Source: Pseudomonas peradeniyensis
Lineage (GTDB): Bacteria; Pseudomonadota; Gammaproteobacteria; Pseudomonadales; Pseudomonadaceae
Length of the DNA stretch: 64,000 nt
Assembly: GCF_014268935.2 (NCBI RefSeq)
Contig: NZ_JABWRJ020000001.1
Coordinates: 248,001-312,000 of the forward strand
Reading direction: 5' to 3'
Position numbers and translations under genes: made by a program. Below the pieces are notes generated by a model, which saw only the letters and a list, made by a program, of their open reading frames with translations, had not been told where the DNA came from and made no database searches. This document shows, one piece after another, positions 50,683 to 60,262 of the stretch. Position 1 is the stretch's first letter; each line of letters begins with the position of its first letter.

Positions 50683-51384
50683 ATGTCCGCCTGCCAGACG
50701 CCCCTGATCGTCGCCCTGGATTTCCCCACCCGTGACGCCGCCCTGAAGCTGGCCGACCAGCTCGACCCCGCCCTGTGCCGGGTCAAGGTGGGCAAGGAAC
50801 TGTTCACCAGCAGCGCCTCGGGTATTGTCGAAACCCTGTGCAGCAAGGGCTTCGAAGTATTCCTCGACCTCAAGTTCCACGACATCCCCAACACCACCGC
50901 CATGGCGGTCAAGGCCGCGGCCGAGATGGGCGTGTGGATGGTCAACGTGCACTGCTCCGGTGGCCTGCGCATGATGTCGGCCTGCCGTGAAGAGCTGGCC
51001 AAGCGCAGCGGCCCGCAGCCGCTGCTGATCGGCGTGACCGTGCTGACCAGCATGGAGCGCGAGGACCTGGCCGGCATCGGCCTGGATGTCGATCCGCAGG
51101 AGCAGGTGCTGCGCCTGGCGGCGCTGGCGCAGAAGGCCGGCATGGACGGCCTGGTGTGCTCGGCACTGGAAGCGCCGGCACTGAAGGCGGCGCACCCGTC
51201 GCTGCAGCTGGTGACCCCGGGTATTCGCCCGGCGGGCAGCGCCCAGGATGACCAGCGCCGGATTCTGACCCCGCGTCAGGCACTGGACGCCGGTTCCGAT
51301 TACCTGGTGATCGGGCGTCCGATCAGCCAGGCGGCCGATCCGGCCAAGGCACTGGCTGCCGTGGTGGCTGAAATCCGCGGTTGA
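50683..51384 (+). CDS. pyrF: Orotidine 5'-phosphate decarboxylase
   Basis: Final step of UMP synthesis. A 233-residue TIM barrel with the catalytic K-D-x-K-D element [21 protein letters not shown] near the N terminus, the [10 protein letters not shown] phosphate loop and [12 protein letters not shown] at the end. It stands alone, followed by a REP pair. Confidence 0.95.
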   Translation: MSACQTPLIVALDFPTRDAALKLADQLDPALCRVKVGKELFTSSASGIVETLCSKGFEVFLDLKFHDIPNTTAMAVKAAAEMGVWMVNVHCSGGLRMMSACREELAKRSGPQPLLIGVTVLTSMEREDLAGIGLDVDPQEQVLRLAALAQKAGMDGLVCSALEAPALKAAHPSLQLVTPGIRPAGSAQDDQRRILTPRQALDAGSDYLVIGRPISQAADPAKALAAVVAEIRG

Positions 51385-51394
51385 ATCAGGGATC

Positions 51395-51464
51395 GTGGGA
51401 GCGGGCTGGCCCCGCGATGGCGTCAGCCCAGGCAATCGCCATCGCGGGGCAAGCCCGCTCCCAC
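51395..51464. repeat. REP pair (family A, opposite arm order)
   Basis: GTGGGAGCGGGCTGGCCCCG on the left and CGGGGCAAGCCCGCTCCCAC on the right pair with one difference, with 14 bases between the CGCCATCGC ends. It lies between the convergent pyrF and the MDR-type oxidoreductase gene. Confidence 0.88.
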
Positions 51465-51484
51465 AAAGCGCCTGGCTGCTGATC

Positions 51485-52486
51485 TCAGACCTTCAACACC
51501 AGCTTGCCGAAATTCTCCCCGCTGAACAGCTTGAGCAGCGTCTCGGGGAAGGTCTCCAGCCCCTCCACCACATCTTCCTTGCTCTTCACCTTGCCGCTGG
51601 CCAGCCAGCCGGCCATTTCCTGCGCGGCCTTGCCGTACTCCTTGACGTAGTCCATCACCACGAAGCCTTCCATGCGCGCACGGTTGACCAGCAGCGACAG
51701 GTAGTTGGCCGGGCCCTTGACCGCTTCCTTGTTGTTGTACTGGCTGATGGCGCCGCAGATCACCACCCGGGCCTTGAAGTTCAGGCGCGACAGCACGGCA
51801 TCGAGGATCTCGCCGCCGACGTTGTCGAAGTACACATCCACGCCATTGGCGCATTCACGCTTGAGACCGGCGAGCACATCCTCGGCCTTGTAGTCGATGA
51901 CCCCGTCGAAGCCCAGCTCATCCAGCAGGTACTGGCACTTCTGCGCGCCACCGGCGATGCCCACCACGCGGCAGCCCTTGAGCTTGGCGATCTGCCCGGC
52001 AATGCTGCCGACCGCCCCGGCGGCGCCGGAGATCACCACGGTTTCGCCGGCCTTGGGCTGGCCGACATCGAGCAGGGCGAAGTAGGCGGTCATGCCGGTC
52101 ATGCCCAGGGCGGACAGGTAGCGGGGCAGGGGCGCCAGGCGCGGGTCGATCCGGTGCAGGCCCTGGGGTTCGCCGGTGAAGTAGTCCTGTACGCCAAGGG
52201 CACCGCTGACATGGTCGCCGGGCTTGTAGTCCGGGTGCATGGAGCTGACCACCTCGCCGACGCCGAGGGCGCGCATGACCTGGCCCAGGCCCACGGGTGG
52301 GATGTATGACTTGCCTTCGTTCATCCAGCCGCGCATGGCCGGATCCAGCGACAGGTAGAGGTTCTTCACCAGTACCTGGCCTTCGCCCGGCTCGGTGGCG
52401 GGTACCTGCTCGTAGGTGAAGTCGTCACGACGCACGGCGCCGACCGGGCGTCGGGTCAGCAGGAAACGGCGGTTGGTGTGGGGCAT
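51485..52486 (-). CDS. NADP-dependent MDR-family oxidoreductase (zinc-free, CurA/YncB-like)
   Basis: A 333-residue medium-chain reductase of the leukotriene B4 12-hydroxydehydrogenase / CurA type. The NADPH motif is VVISGAAGAVGSIAGQIAK, followed by VVGIAGG and the substrate-loop YFDNVGGEILDAVL; no zinc-binding cysteine or histidine set is present. Such enzymes reduce alpha,beta-unsaturated ketones or aldehydes. The frame extends upstream, but the chosen ATG has CAGGAGAACTCGCC before it and starts at the conserved MPHTNRRFLL. It diverges from the SDR gene. Confidence 0.88.
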   Translation of the reverse strand: MPHTNRRFLLTRRPVGAVRRDDFTYEQVPATEPGEGQVLVKNLYLSLDPAMRGWMNEGKSYIPPVGLGQVMRALGVGEVVSSMHPDYKPGDHVSGALGVQDYFTGEPQGLHRIDPRLAPLPRYLSALGMTGMTAYFALLDVGQPKAGETVVISGAAGAVGSIAGQIAKLKGCRVVGIAGGAQKCQYLLDELGFDGVIDYKAEDVLAGLKRECANGVDVYFDNVGGEILDAVLSRLNFKARVVICGAISQYNNKEAVKGPANYLSLLVNRARMEGFVVMDYVKEYGKAAQEMAGWLASGKVKSKEDVVEGLETFPETLLKLFSGENFGKLVLKV

Positions 52487-52662
52487 GGCGAGTTCTCCTG
52501 AACGAGTGTGAGGGGCTGATGATCGGCGGGTTGAATGGGCCGCGTCACGCAAGATCACCGCGAACGATAGTAGTCCAACCGTGCCCTTGATGATGCTGCC
52601 CAGCCCGGCGGTGCCCTGACTAGACTCAGCCACGACTTTCCATCCTTTTGCAGGAGCCAGTG

Positions 52663-53424
52663 ATGAGCATGACTTTCTCCGGCCAGGTTGCCCTGGTCAC
52701 CGGTGGCGCAGCGGGCATCGGCCGGGCGACGGCCCAGGCATTTGCCGCCGAGGGGCTCAAGGTGGTGGTGGCCGACCGTGACGCGACCGGCGGTGAAGCC
52801 ACCGTGGCGCTGATTCGCCAGTCTGGTGGCGAGGCGCTGTTCGTCGCCTGCGACGTCACCCGCGACGACGACGTGCGCCAGCTGCACGAGCAGGTCATCA
52901 CGGCCTATGGCCGGCTCGACTATGCCTTCAACAACGCCGGTATCGAGATTGAGAAGGGACGCCTGGCCGAGGGCAGCGAGGCGGAGTTCGATGCGATCAT
53001 GGGGGTCAACGTCAAAGGTGTGTGGCTGTGCATGAAGTACCAGCTACCGCTGTTGCTGGCCCAGGGCGGCGGCGCCATCGTCAACACCGCCTCGGTGGCT
53101 GGCCTGTCGGCGGCGCCGAAGATGAGTATCTATGCGGCGTCCAAGCATGCGGTGATCGGCCTGACCAAGTCGGCGGCCATCGAGTATGCGAAGAAGGGCA
53201 TCCGGGTCAACGCGGTGTGCCCGGCGGTGATCGACACCGACATGTTCCGCCGTGCCTACGAGGCCGATCCGCGCAAGGCCGAGTTCGCCGCGGCGATGCA
53301 TCCGGTCGGGCGCATCGGCAAGGTCGAGGAGATCGCCAGCGCGGTGTTGTACCTGTGCAGCGATGGCGCGGCGTTCACGACGGGGCACAGCCTGACTGTC
53401 GATGGCGGCGCGTTGGCGATTTGA
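52663..53424 (+). CDS. SDR family oxidoreductase
   Basis: A 253-residue classical short-chain dehydrogenase: cofactor motif VTGGAAGIGRATAQAFA, Asp in VVVADRDATGG (suggesting NAD preference), NNAGIEIEKG, catalytic Ser in NTASVAGLSAAPKM and YAASKHAVIG. The C terminus TTGHSLTVDGG is typical. The substrate is unknown. ATG at 52663 follows CAGGAGCCAGTG. Its 3' end overlaps the convergent MFS gene by 50 bases. Confidence 0.87.
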   Translation: MSMTFSGQVALVTGGAAGIGRATAQAFAAEGLKVVVADRDATGGEATVALIRQSGGEALFVACDVTRDDDVRQLHEQVITAYGRLDYAFNNAGIEIEKGRLAEGSEAEFDAIMGVNVKGVWLCMKYQLPLLLAQGGGAIVNTASVAGLSAAPKMSIYAASKHAVIGLTKSAAIEYAKKGIRVNAVCPAVIDTDMFRRAYEADPRKAEFAAAMHPVGRIGKVEEIASAVLYLCSDGAAFTTGHSLTVDGGALAI

Positions 53425-54556
53425 CTGAGGTTATCCAAAGGACCAGTGCCACGGCTGTGCAGCCGAGCAGCAACACGCCGCCGAAGGCGATCAGCGCCAG
53501 TCGCGAGCCCAGCCGGTCACTGAGCAGCCCGGTAAAGATCACTGGCAGGCTGAACCCCAGGTAGGCGAGCAGGAAGAACCCGGCACTGGCCCGGGTCTTC
53601 TCGCTGCCGGCCAGTTCATTCACCGCCGCCAAGCCACCCAGGTAGATGAAGCCATAGCAGGCGCTGCTCGCTGCCACTGCGCCCAACAGCACACCCAGCA
53701 GATTGCCACTGTCGGCCCCCCAGGCCAGCAGCGCGTAGCTGCACGGCAGGATCAGCAGCCCCAGCAAGGTCGCCTGGGCACTGGCCAGGCGCCGGGCCAG
53801 CGGCTGGAACAGCAAGCCGCAACTGATCACGCAGAAGGTCGAAAACCCCGACCAGGCGCTCAGCCCGTGCTGGCGCAGAATCCCAGGCAGCAGGGCAATG
53901 ACCAACCCGACACAGGCCCAGGCCAGCAGGATCGCCAGGCCATAGGCCAGGCTGCCGGCGGGGTAGCAGGGCAGGCGCAGCATGGCGCTGCGCTGCGCCG
54001 GGCGAGGGTCGGGCAGGCGCCAGACCAGCAGCAGAGCGACGGCGGCCAGCGCCAGTTGCAGGTGGAAGCTGCCGGGGGTGAGGGTCGCCCCGCTTAGCAG
54101 GAACAGGCTGGTCAGTGCCGCGCCCAGGCCGAAACCGAGCGACGTGCTGGCGGTGACCCAGGTGGCGGCGCGGCCACTGGCATCCGGCGCCATCAGTTCG
54201 CTCATGTAGGCGGTGGCGGTGGCCGAGGCAAGGCCTGTGCCCAGCCCCAGGAACAGGCGCGCCAGGCCCAGCATCTGCAGGCTCGGCGCCAGCAGCATGA
54301 GCAGCGTGGCGACCATCGACAGGGCCAGCGCGACCAGGATCAGCGGGCGCCGACCTACCCGATCGGCCAGCCCGCCGAGGGCCAGCAGCACCGGCAGCAC
54401 GCCGAGCACATAGCCGGAGAAGGCCACGGCGGTTGCCGCCGCGCCTTGCCCGGACAGGTCGGCGTAGGTGATGTACAGCGGGGCCTGCAGGTTCACCGCC
54501 AGGGTGATCAGGCACAGGGCGAAAGCCAGCAAGGCTGGGGCATGGCGAGTGGACAT
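53375..54556 (-). CDS. MFS transporter
   Basis: A 393-residue polytopic protein with about twelve membrane segments. The family motif A appears as GGLADRVGRRPLILVALAL after segment 2, and the second half has GLLSDRLGSRLALIAFG. It is probably an exporter; the substrate is not known. The gene diverges from a MocR-type regulator 123 bases away, a common pairing in which the regulator controls the transporter. The last codons overlap the convergent SDR gene, and the terminal ~16 residues look non-conserved. Confidence 0.85.
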   Translation of the reverse strand: MSTRHAPALLAFALCLITLAVNLQAPLYITYADLSGQGAAATAVAFSGYVLGVLPVLLALGGLADRVGRRPLILVALALSMVATLLMLLAPSLQMLGLARLFLGLGTGLASATATAYMSELMAPDASGRAATWVTASTSLGFGLGAALTSLFLLSGATLTPGSFHLQLALAAVALLLVWRLPDPRPAQRSAMLRLPCYPAGSLAYGLAILLAWACVGLVIALLPGILRQHGLSAWSGFSTFCVISCGLLFQPLARRLASAQATLLGLLILPCSYALLAWGADSGNLLGVLLGAVAASSACYGFIYLGGLAAVNELAGSEKTRASAGFFLLAYLGFSLPVIFTGLLSDRLGSRLALIAFGGVLLLGCTAVALVLWITSVKSPTRRHRQSGCAPS

Positions 54557-54649
54557 CGGTACGGATCCGCAAGGCAGTGACAGTGACTGGCAGCATCGGC
54601 CTTGGCAGAGGCGCTCGCCAAGGCACACTCGCGGGGCATTTATGCTTAA

Positions 54650-54667
54650 CTGTTTGCCTGAAAACAG
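54650..54667. promoter_or_regulatory. Candidate operator between MFS and MocR genes
   Basis: CTGTTT-GCCTGA-AAACAG is a perfect inverted repeat 12 bases before the MocR start codon in the divergent gap. Position and symmetry suggest autoregulation, but MocR sites vary, so this is a guess. Confidence 0.35.
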
Positions 54668-54679
54668 CGAACACTTGCC

Positions 54680-56077
54680 ATGCATTTTCATCTTGATCGT
54701 GACCTTCCCATCCCCCTGGTCCAGCAACTGACCGAGCACCTGCAGGCCTGGATCGAACAGCAGCGCCTGCGCCCCGGTGCGCGCCTGCCGTCGATCCGCG
54801 CGCTGGCCAAGGCGCAGTCGGTTAGCGCCTCGTGTGTGATCGAGGCCTACGACCGCCTGGCGGCCAACGGCTGGCTGGAGGCGCGACATGGCGCGGGCTT
54901 CTTCGTCGCCGAGCGCAAACCGGGCCTGCGGCCCGACCCCGGCGAGCCCTGGGGCGAGGCGATCGACGGCAGTTGGCGGCAGTTTCGCGAAGGGCATGAA
55001 CAATTGCTCAAGCTTGGCTGTGGTTGGCTGCCGGTGGCCTGGCGCGCCGAAGCCGAGCTGGCCCAGGCCATCCGTCAGGTCAGCCGCGGCGCGCCCGAGG
55101 CGCTGTTCGACTACTGCCCGCCCCAGGGCCTGGCCAGCCTGCGCCTGCAACTGCACAAGGGTTTGGCGCGGCTGGACATCGCCGCCGAGCCGGAGCGGAT
55201 CGTCACTACCCAGGGCGCCAGCCATGCCCTCGACCTGCTGGTGCGGACCTTGCTCAAACCGGGCGACACGGTGCTGGTGGAGCGCCCCGGCTACTACAAC
55301 CTGTACAACTTGCTGCGCCTGCACGGTGTACGCATGCTCGAGGTGCCGCGCATCGCCACTGGCCCGGACCTGGTGGTGCTCGAGCAGTTGCTGGCCGAGC
55401 ACCAGCCCCGTTGCCTGTTCATCAACAGCCTGTACCAGAACCCGACCGGCACCTGCCTTACGCCCAAGGTCGCCTACCGCCTGCTGGAACTGGCCCGCGA
55501 GCATGACCTGCGGATCATCGAGGACGACCTGTACGCGGACTTCCAGGACGGCCCGGCCACGCGCCTGGCGACCCTCGACAGCGAGCAGCGGGTGATCTAC
55601 CTGGGCAGCTTCTCCAAGACCCTTAGCAGTTCGTTGCGGGTCGGCTACCTGGTGGCCGACCCGCCGTTGATCGCCCGCCTGGCCGAACTGAAGATGGTGG
55701 CCGGCATCGGCACCTCGCGCTTCGCCGAGCAGGTGGTCGGGCAGATGCTCGCCAATGGCGGCTACCGCAAGAGTGTGCAGCGCCTGCGGCTGCGCCTGGG
55801 GCAGCACCGGGCCAGGACGCTGGGGCAATTGGAGGCCTGCGGCTGGGAGGTGTTCTGCGAGCCGGTCGGCGGCATGTTCGTCTGGGCCCGGGTGCCCGGG
55901 CGCGACTTCGCCGAGCTGGAGCGGCTGGCGCTGGAGCATGCGGTACTGCTCACCCCGGGCAGCGCCTTCGATCCGCAGGGGCGGGCCAGTGACTGGCTGC
56001 GGATCAATGTCGCCTATGGGCAGGATTCCCGGGCCCAGGCGTTCTTCCGGCATGCGGGGCGACCTTTGGCGGTCTGA
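54680..56077 (+). CDS. MocR-type regulator (GntR DNA-binding plus class I aminotransferase domain)
   Basis: A 465-residue protein. Residues 1-75 form a GntR winged helix (LRPGARLPSIRALAKAQSVS, VIEAYDRLAANGWLEARHGA). The rest is a fold-type I aminotransferase domain with the PLP lysine in YLGSFSKTLSSSLRVGY, INSLYQNPTGTCL and IIEDDLYADF. MocR proteins sense PLP or amino compounds and act as regulators. Likely targets are its own gene and the divergent MFS gene. Confidence 0.9.
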   Translation: MHFHLDRDLPIPLVQQLTEHLQAWIEQQRLRPGARLPSIRALAKAQSVSASCVIEAYDRLAANGWLEARHGAGFFVAERKPGLRPDPGEPWGEAIDGSWRQFREGHEQLLKLGCGWLPVAWRAEAELAQAIRQVSRGAPEALFDYCPPQGLASLRLQLHKGLARLDIAAEPERIVTTQGASHALDLLVRTLLKPGDTVLVERPGYYNLYNLLRLHGVRMLEVPRIATGPDLVVLEQLLAEHQPRCLFINSLYQNPTGTCLTPKVAYRLLELAREHDLRIIEDDLYADFQDGPATRLATLDSEQRVIYLGSFSKTLSSSLRVGYLVADPPLIARLAELKMVAGIGTSRFAEQVVGQMLANGGYRKSVQRLRLRLGQHRARTLGQLEACGWEVFCEPVGGMFVWARVPGRDFAELERLALEHAVLLTPGSAFDPQGRASDWLRINVAYGQDSRAQAFFRHAGRPLAV

Positions 56078-56190
56078 AAGCGACACGCTCATAGCTAAAT
56101 GACACCATTCGCGCACGCGGCCCTTGTGACGAGGTCGGCGCCATTGTCACTCTTGCCGTTGGCAGAGGACCAAAGGCGAGGAGGGCGGTG

Positions 56191-58131
56191 ATGACGGCGA
56201 CCAAGCACGGTGTATTGGCCAACCTGGGCATGGCGCGCAAGCTGGGCCTGGGTTTTGCCCTGGTGTTGCTGCTCACCCTGGTGGTGGCCGCCATCGGTGT
56301 GTACGCCCTGGCCAATGTCGGCCAGCGCTTCGAGGGGCTGCGGCAGATGGCCCAGTTCAATACCGACCTGTTGAAGCTGCGCCAGCACGAACAGGCCTTC
56401 GCCCTGCGTTCGGACATCAAGGAGGCCGATGCCCTGCGCGTTGGCCAGCAGGGGCTGGTGGAGCGGGCCCGCGCGGTGCCGGCGCTGTCTTGGGCCGAGG
56501 CCGACCTTAACGCCTACGGGCAGGCCTTCGACCAGTTCGTCCAGGCGGTGCAGGCCAAGGAGCTGGCGCTGGACATGGCCAGTTGGTCGGTGTCGAGCGT
56601 GGCCAACAACCTCGATGTGCTGCAGGCCGGTCTGGCCGATGACGGCACCTATACCCTCAAGCAGTCCCAGGGCCAGCAAGGCAGCGAGTTCCTCGAGCAG
56701 GCCGGGCAGGTGGCGCAGGTGTCGCGGCTGATGCTGCAGGCCATGGACGAGGCCCGGGTGCGCCTGGAGCAGAGCCGCAAGGGCGGCGAGGCCGTTGCCG
56801 AGGGGCGCATCGCCCAGACAGTGGAGGCGGCCAGCCTGGTGGAGCAGCTCAAGTCGGCGGTGACCGACGCCGGCTACCAGAGCGTGCTGGGCGAAGTGGC
56901 CGGGCATATCGCCAGTTTCTCCGAGAAGCTCAACGAGTACACCGACCTGCTGGGCCAGGAGCGGGGGATCAAGGACCAGCTGCAGGCCCGGGCCGAGCAA
57001 GTCACCACGCGGGTCGACCAGGCCTACGTCGTCCAGGAGCAGGCCATGCAGGCGGAGCTGGCGCGCAACACCGTGGCCATCGCCGTGGCCACGGCCCTGG
57101 CACTGCTGGTGGGCGTACTGGCGGCCTGGTTGATCACCCGTGCCGTGGTCGCGCCGCTCAAGCGGGTGATCAGCCGTGCCCGGCGTATTGCCGCGGGTGA
57201 ACTGGGTATCGAGGCCGAGCAGCCGCGTGCCGACGAGGTCGGTCAGCTGCTGCAGGCCATGCAGCAGATGGCCGAGGGACTGTCCGGTATCGTCAGTGGC
57301 CTGCAGCAGGGCATCGATCAGCTGGCCGGCAGCGCCCAGGCCTTGTCGGCGGTCACCGAGCAGACCAACCGCGAAGTCGGTAGCCAGAAGGATGAGACCG
57401 AGCAGGTGGCCACCGCCATGCAGCAGATGACCGCGACGGTTCACGATGTGGCGCGCAACGCCGAGCAGGCGGCCCAGGCGGCCCAGGATGCCGACGACAA
57501 GGTCGAGTCGGGGCAGCAGGTGGTGCGCCAGAGCATGCAGCGCATCGAGCAGCTGGCGGTGGCGGCCGAGACCGCCAGCAGCGGTATCGACAGCCTCAGC
57601 GCCGAGATCCATACCATCGGTGACGTGCTCGAGGTGATCAAGAGCGTGGCCGAACAGACCAACTTGCTGGCGCTCAACGCGGCGATCGAGGCGGCCCGCG
57701 CTGGCGAGCAGGGCCGTGGCTTCGCCGTGGTGGCCGACGAGGTGCGTGCCCTGGCCCGGCGCACCCGGCAGTCCACCGAGGAGATCGAGCGGCTGGTCGC
57801 CAGCCTGCGCGGCAATGCCCAGCAGTCGGTGACGCAGATTCGCGGCAGCACCGAGCTGGTGCGCCTGGCGGTGGCCGACACGCTGCAGACCGAGAGCGCC
57901 CTGGGCAGCATCGCTGCGGCAGTGTCGTTGATCCAGCAGATGAATCAGCAGATCGCCGCGGCGGCCGAGCAACAGAGCTCGGTGGCCGAGGAGATCAGCC
58001 GTAGCGTCACGCAGATCCGTGGCAGTGCCGACCAGGCGGCGCTGGCGATGCAGGACAATGCCCGTTCAAGCGTCGAGTTGGCGCAGTTGGGCAGTGACCT
58101 GAAGGGGATGGTGGGGCACTTTCGCCTGTGA
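56191..58131 (+). CDS. Methyl-accepting chemotaxis protein with helical bimodular (HBM) sensor
   Basis: A 646-residue chemoreceptor. TM1 (about residues 18-42), a ~250-residue all-helical periplasmic region whose start ([19 protein letters not shown]) resembles HBM sensors such as McpS, TM2 (about 288-310), a HAMP linker and a long signalling domain follow. The conserved tip is [22 protein letters not shown] receptors bind organic acids such as TCA-cycle intermediates; the ligand here is unknown. ATG follows GAGGAGGGCGGTG; a GTG one codon earlier is possible. It ends without a CheR-binding pentapeptide. Confidence 0.88.
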   Translation: MTATKHGVLANLGMARKLGLGFALVLLLTLVVAAIGVYALANVGQRFEGLRQMAQFNTDLLKLRQHEQAFALRSDIKEADALRVGQQGLVERARAVPALSWAEADLNAYGQAFDQFVQAVQAKELALDMASWSVSSVANNLDVLQAGLADDGTYTLKQSQGQQGSEFLEQAGQVAQVSRLMLQAMDEARVRLEQSRKGGEAVAEGRIAQTVEAASLVEQLKSAVTDAGYQSVLGEVAGHIASFSEKLNEYTDLLGQERGIKDQLQARAEQVTTRVDQAYVVQEQAMQAELARNTVAIAVATALALLVGVLAAWLITRAVVAPLKRVISRARRIAAGELGIEAEQPRADEVGQLLQAMQQMAEGLSGIVSGLQQGIDQLAGSAQALSAVTEQTNREVGSQKDETEQVATAMQQMTATVHDVARNAEQAAQAAQDADDKVESGQQVVRQSMQRIEQLAVAAETASSGIDSLSAEIHTIGDVLEVIKSVAEQTNLLALNAAIEAARAGEQGRGFAVVADEVRALARRTRQSTEEIERLVASLRGNAQQSVTQIRGSTELVRLAVADTLQTESALGSIAAAVSLIQQMNQQIAAAAEQQSSVAEEISRSVTQIRGSADQAALAMQDNARSSVELAQLGSDLKGMVGHFRL

Positions 58132-58146
58132 TTGGCTGTGGCGGCC

Positions 58147-58223
58147 CTATCGCGGGGCAAGCCCGCTCCCGAGCATGCCCGCTCACAGGGTCTGGGCGTG
58201 GGAGCGGGCTTGCCCCGCGATAG
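58147..58223. repeat. REP inverted pair (family A)
   Basis: CTATCGCGGGGCAAGCCCGC and GCGGGCTTGCCCCGCGATAG are exact complements flanking about 30 bases, including a partial third GCCCGCTCAC copy. It lies between the convergent chemoreceptor and benE genes. Confidence 0.9.
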
Positions 58224-58228
58224 CGTTG

Positions 58229-59419
58229 TCAGCCCCTGCGCGGACTGAGGATCAGCAAGGTCAGCACTCCCGCCACGATCCCCCAGAACGCCGAGCCGAT
58301 CGAGAACAGGGTGAACCCCGACGCCGTGACCATGAAGGTGATCAGCGCCGCCTCGCGCTCGCGTGCCTCGCCCATGGCCACGCTCAGGCCGTTCATGATC
58401 GAGCCGAACAGCGCCAGGGCGGCGATCGACAGCACCAGTTCCTTGGGCAGGGCGCCGAACAGCGCCGCCAGGGTCGCGCCGAAGGTGCCGGCGATGCCGT
58501 AGAAGATCCCGCACCAGACCGCCGCTGTGTAGCGCTTGGCCGGGTCTTCATGGGCATGGGGTCCGGTGCAGATCGCTGCGCTGATCGCCGCCAGGTTGAT
58601 GCCGTGGGAGCCGAACGGCGCCAGCAGCAGCGAGGCGAACCCGGTGGCCGAGATCAGCGGCGAGGCCGGCACCTGGTAGCCGTCGGCGCGCAGCACGGCG
58701 ACGCCGGGCATGTTCTGCGAGGTCATGGCCACCACGAACAGCGGGATGCCGATGCTGATGGTTGCCGCCAGCGAGAAGCTCGGCGTGGTCCATACCGGGG
58801 TGGCGATCTCCAGCTGGAAGCCGCTGAAGTCCAGCAGCCCCAGGGCGCCGGACAGCGCCGTGCCGACCAGCAGCGCGGCCAGCACGCAGTAGCGCGGCGA
58901 CAGGCGCTTGACCAGCAGGTAGCTGAAGAACATCCCCAGCACCAGCACCGTGCGATGCTGGGCGGCGACGAAGATCTCGCTGCCGATCTTGAACAGGATG
59001 CCGGCCAGCAGGGCCGAGGCGAGCGAGGTGGGGATGCGCCGCACCAGGCGCTCGAAACTGCCGGTCAGACCGCATATCAGCACCAGCACGGCGCAGGTGA
59101 TATAGGCACCGATGGCCTCGCCGTAGGTGACGCCGCCGAGGCTGGTGATCAGCAGCGCCGCGCCGGGTGTCGACCAGGCCACGGTGACCGGGGTACGGTA
59201 GCGCAGCGACAGGCCGATGCTGCACACCGCCATGCCGATCGACAGGGCCCAGATCCACGACGAGATCTGCGCGCTGGTCAGGCCGGCGGCCTGGCCGGCC
59301 TGGAACATCAGTACCAGCGAGCTGGTATAGCCGGTGAGCATGGCGATGAAGCCGGCGACGATCGCCGACGGGGAGCTGTCCGCCAGCGGCCGCAGGCGCG
59401 CGGAGGTGGCATCGGTCAT
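58229..59419 (-). CDS. benE: BenE-family benzoate/H+ symporter
   Basis: A 396-residue membrane protein of the BenE family with about twelve segments. Typical blocks are FIAMLTGYTSSLVLMFQAG, TPVTVAWSTPGAALL, AMTSQNMPGVAVLRADGYQ and FGSHGINLAAISAAICTGP HAHEDP in the cytosolic loop. It probably imports benzoate or a related aromatic acid with protons. No ben catabolic genes lie nearby, so the substrate is inferred from the family. CAAGGAATTCCCC precedes the start. Confidence 0.88.
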   Translation of the reverse strand: MTDATSARLRPLADSSPSAIVAGFIAMLTGYTSSLVLMFQAGQAAGLTSAQISSWIWALSIGMAVCSIGLSLRYRTPVTVAWSTPGAALLITSLGGVTYGEAIGAYITCAVLVLICGLTGSFERLVRRIPTSLASALLAGILFKIGSEIFVAAQHRTVLVLGMFFSYLLVKRLSPRYCVLAALLVGTALSGALGLLDFSGFQLEIATPVWTTPSFSLAATISIGIPLFVVAMTSQNMPGVAVLRADGYQVPASPLISATGFASLLLAPFGSHGINLAAISAAICTGPHAHEDPAKRYTAAVWCGIFYGIAGTFGATLAALFGALPKELVLSIAALALFGSIMNGLSVAMGEAREREAALITFMVTASGFTLFSIGSAFWGIVAGVLTLLILSPRRG

Positions 59420-59463
59420 GGGGAATTCCTTGTACAGGTGTAAGCAGTTTTTTCAGGCTACCG

Positions 59464-59501
59464 TGCAATGGCGTGATCCTTGCCATACAGCAGGCATTGC
59501 A
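59464..59501. promoter_or_regulatory. Nested inverted repeats in the benE/GST divergent gap
   Basis: TGCAATG (59464-59470) and CATTGCA (59495-59501) form an outer repeat; ATGGC-N9-GCCAT (59468-59486) is nested in it. The spacing is that of a dimeric regulator site, but no regulator gene lies next to it. Confidence 0.35.
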
Positions 59502-59564
59502 TTTAGCCGTACAGTCGCCAACTATGGGGTATTACTGCGCAACTGCGTAAAAAGGGGAGGGGCG

Positions 59565-60167
59565 ATGTACAAGGTGTATGGGGATTACCAGTCGGGCAAC
59601 TGCTACAAGGTCAAGCTGATGCTGAGCCTGCTCGACCGTCCGTATGAGTGGCACCCGGTGGATATTCTCAAGGGTGAGACCGAAACCCCCGAGTTCCTGG
59701 CCATGAACCCCAACGGCAAGGTGCCGGTGCTCAAGCTCGAGGACGGCACCTGCCTGTGGGAGTCCAACGCGATTCTCAACTACCTGGCCGATGGCAGTGA
59801 GTTCCTGCCCAGCGAGCCACGCCTGCGCACCCAGGTGCTGCAGTGGCAGTTCTTCGAGCAGTACAGCCACGAGCCGTACATTGCCGTGGCGCGCTTCATC
59901 CAGTTCTACCTGGGCTTGCCGCAGGACCGGCTGGAGGAATACAAGGGGCTGCACAAGGGCGGCTACAAGGCGCTCAAGGTGATGAACAAGCAGCTGGAAA
60001 TGACGCCTTACCTGGTCGGTGAGCAATACTCGATTGCCGATGTGGCGTTGTACGCCTATACCCATGTGGCGCATCAGGGCGGTTTCGACCTGGCGGGTTA
60101 CCCGGCCGTGCAGGCCTGGCTGGCGCGGGTGGCCAGCCATCCACGGCATGTGCCGATGGTGGATTGA
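59565..60167 (+). CDS. Glutathione S-transferase family protein
   Basis: A 200-residue GST. The thioredoxin-like N-terminal half has YGDYQSGNCYKVKLMLSLL, with the likely catalytic Ser/Cys near residue 10, the cis-Pro in NGKVPVLKLEDG and the glutathione contact WESNAIL. The C-terminal helical half has LVGEQYSIADVALYAYTHV. AGGGGAGGGGCG precedes the ATG; the longer upstream frame is rejected. Substrates are unknown. Confidence 0.9.
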   Translation: MYKVYGDYQSGNCYKVKLMLSLLDRPYEWHPVDILKGETETPEFLAMNPNGKVPVLKLEDGTCLWESNAILNYLADGSEFLPSEPRLRTQVLQWQFFEQYSHEPYIAVARFIQFYLGLPQDRLEEYKGLHKGGYKALKVMNKQLEMTPYLVGEQYSIADVALYAYTHVAHQGGFDLAGYPAVQAWLARVASHPRHVPMVD

Positions 60168-60173
60168 CCGGCC

Positions 60174-60255
60174 TCATCGCGGGTCAAGCCCGCTCCCACG
60201 CAAGCCAGCACCCGTGGGGGCGGGTCTGCGTGGGAGCGGGCTTGCCCCGCGATGG
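60174..60255. repeat. REP inverted pair (family A)
   Basis: TCATCGCGGGTCAAGCCCGC...CCCACGCA and TGCGTGGGAGCGGGCTTGCC...CGATGG pair with a single mismatch. The 24-base centre contains a diverged partial copy (GTGGGGGCGGG). It lies between the convergent GST and glutaredoxin-like genes. Confidence 0.88.
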
Positions 60256-60262
60256 CGATCTG

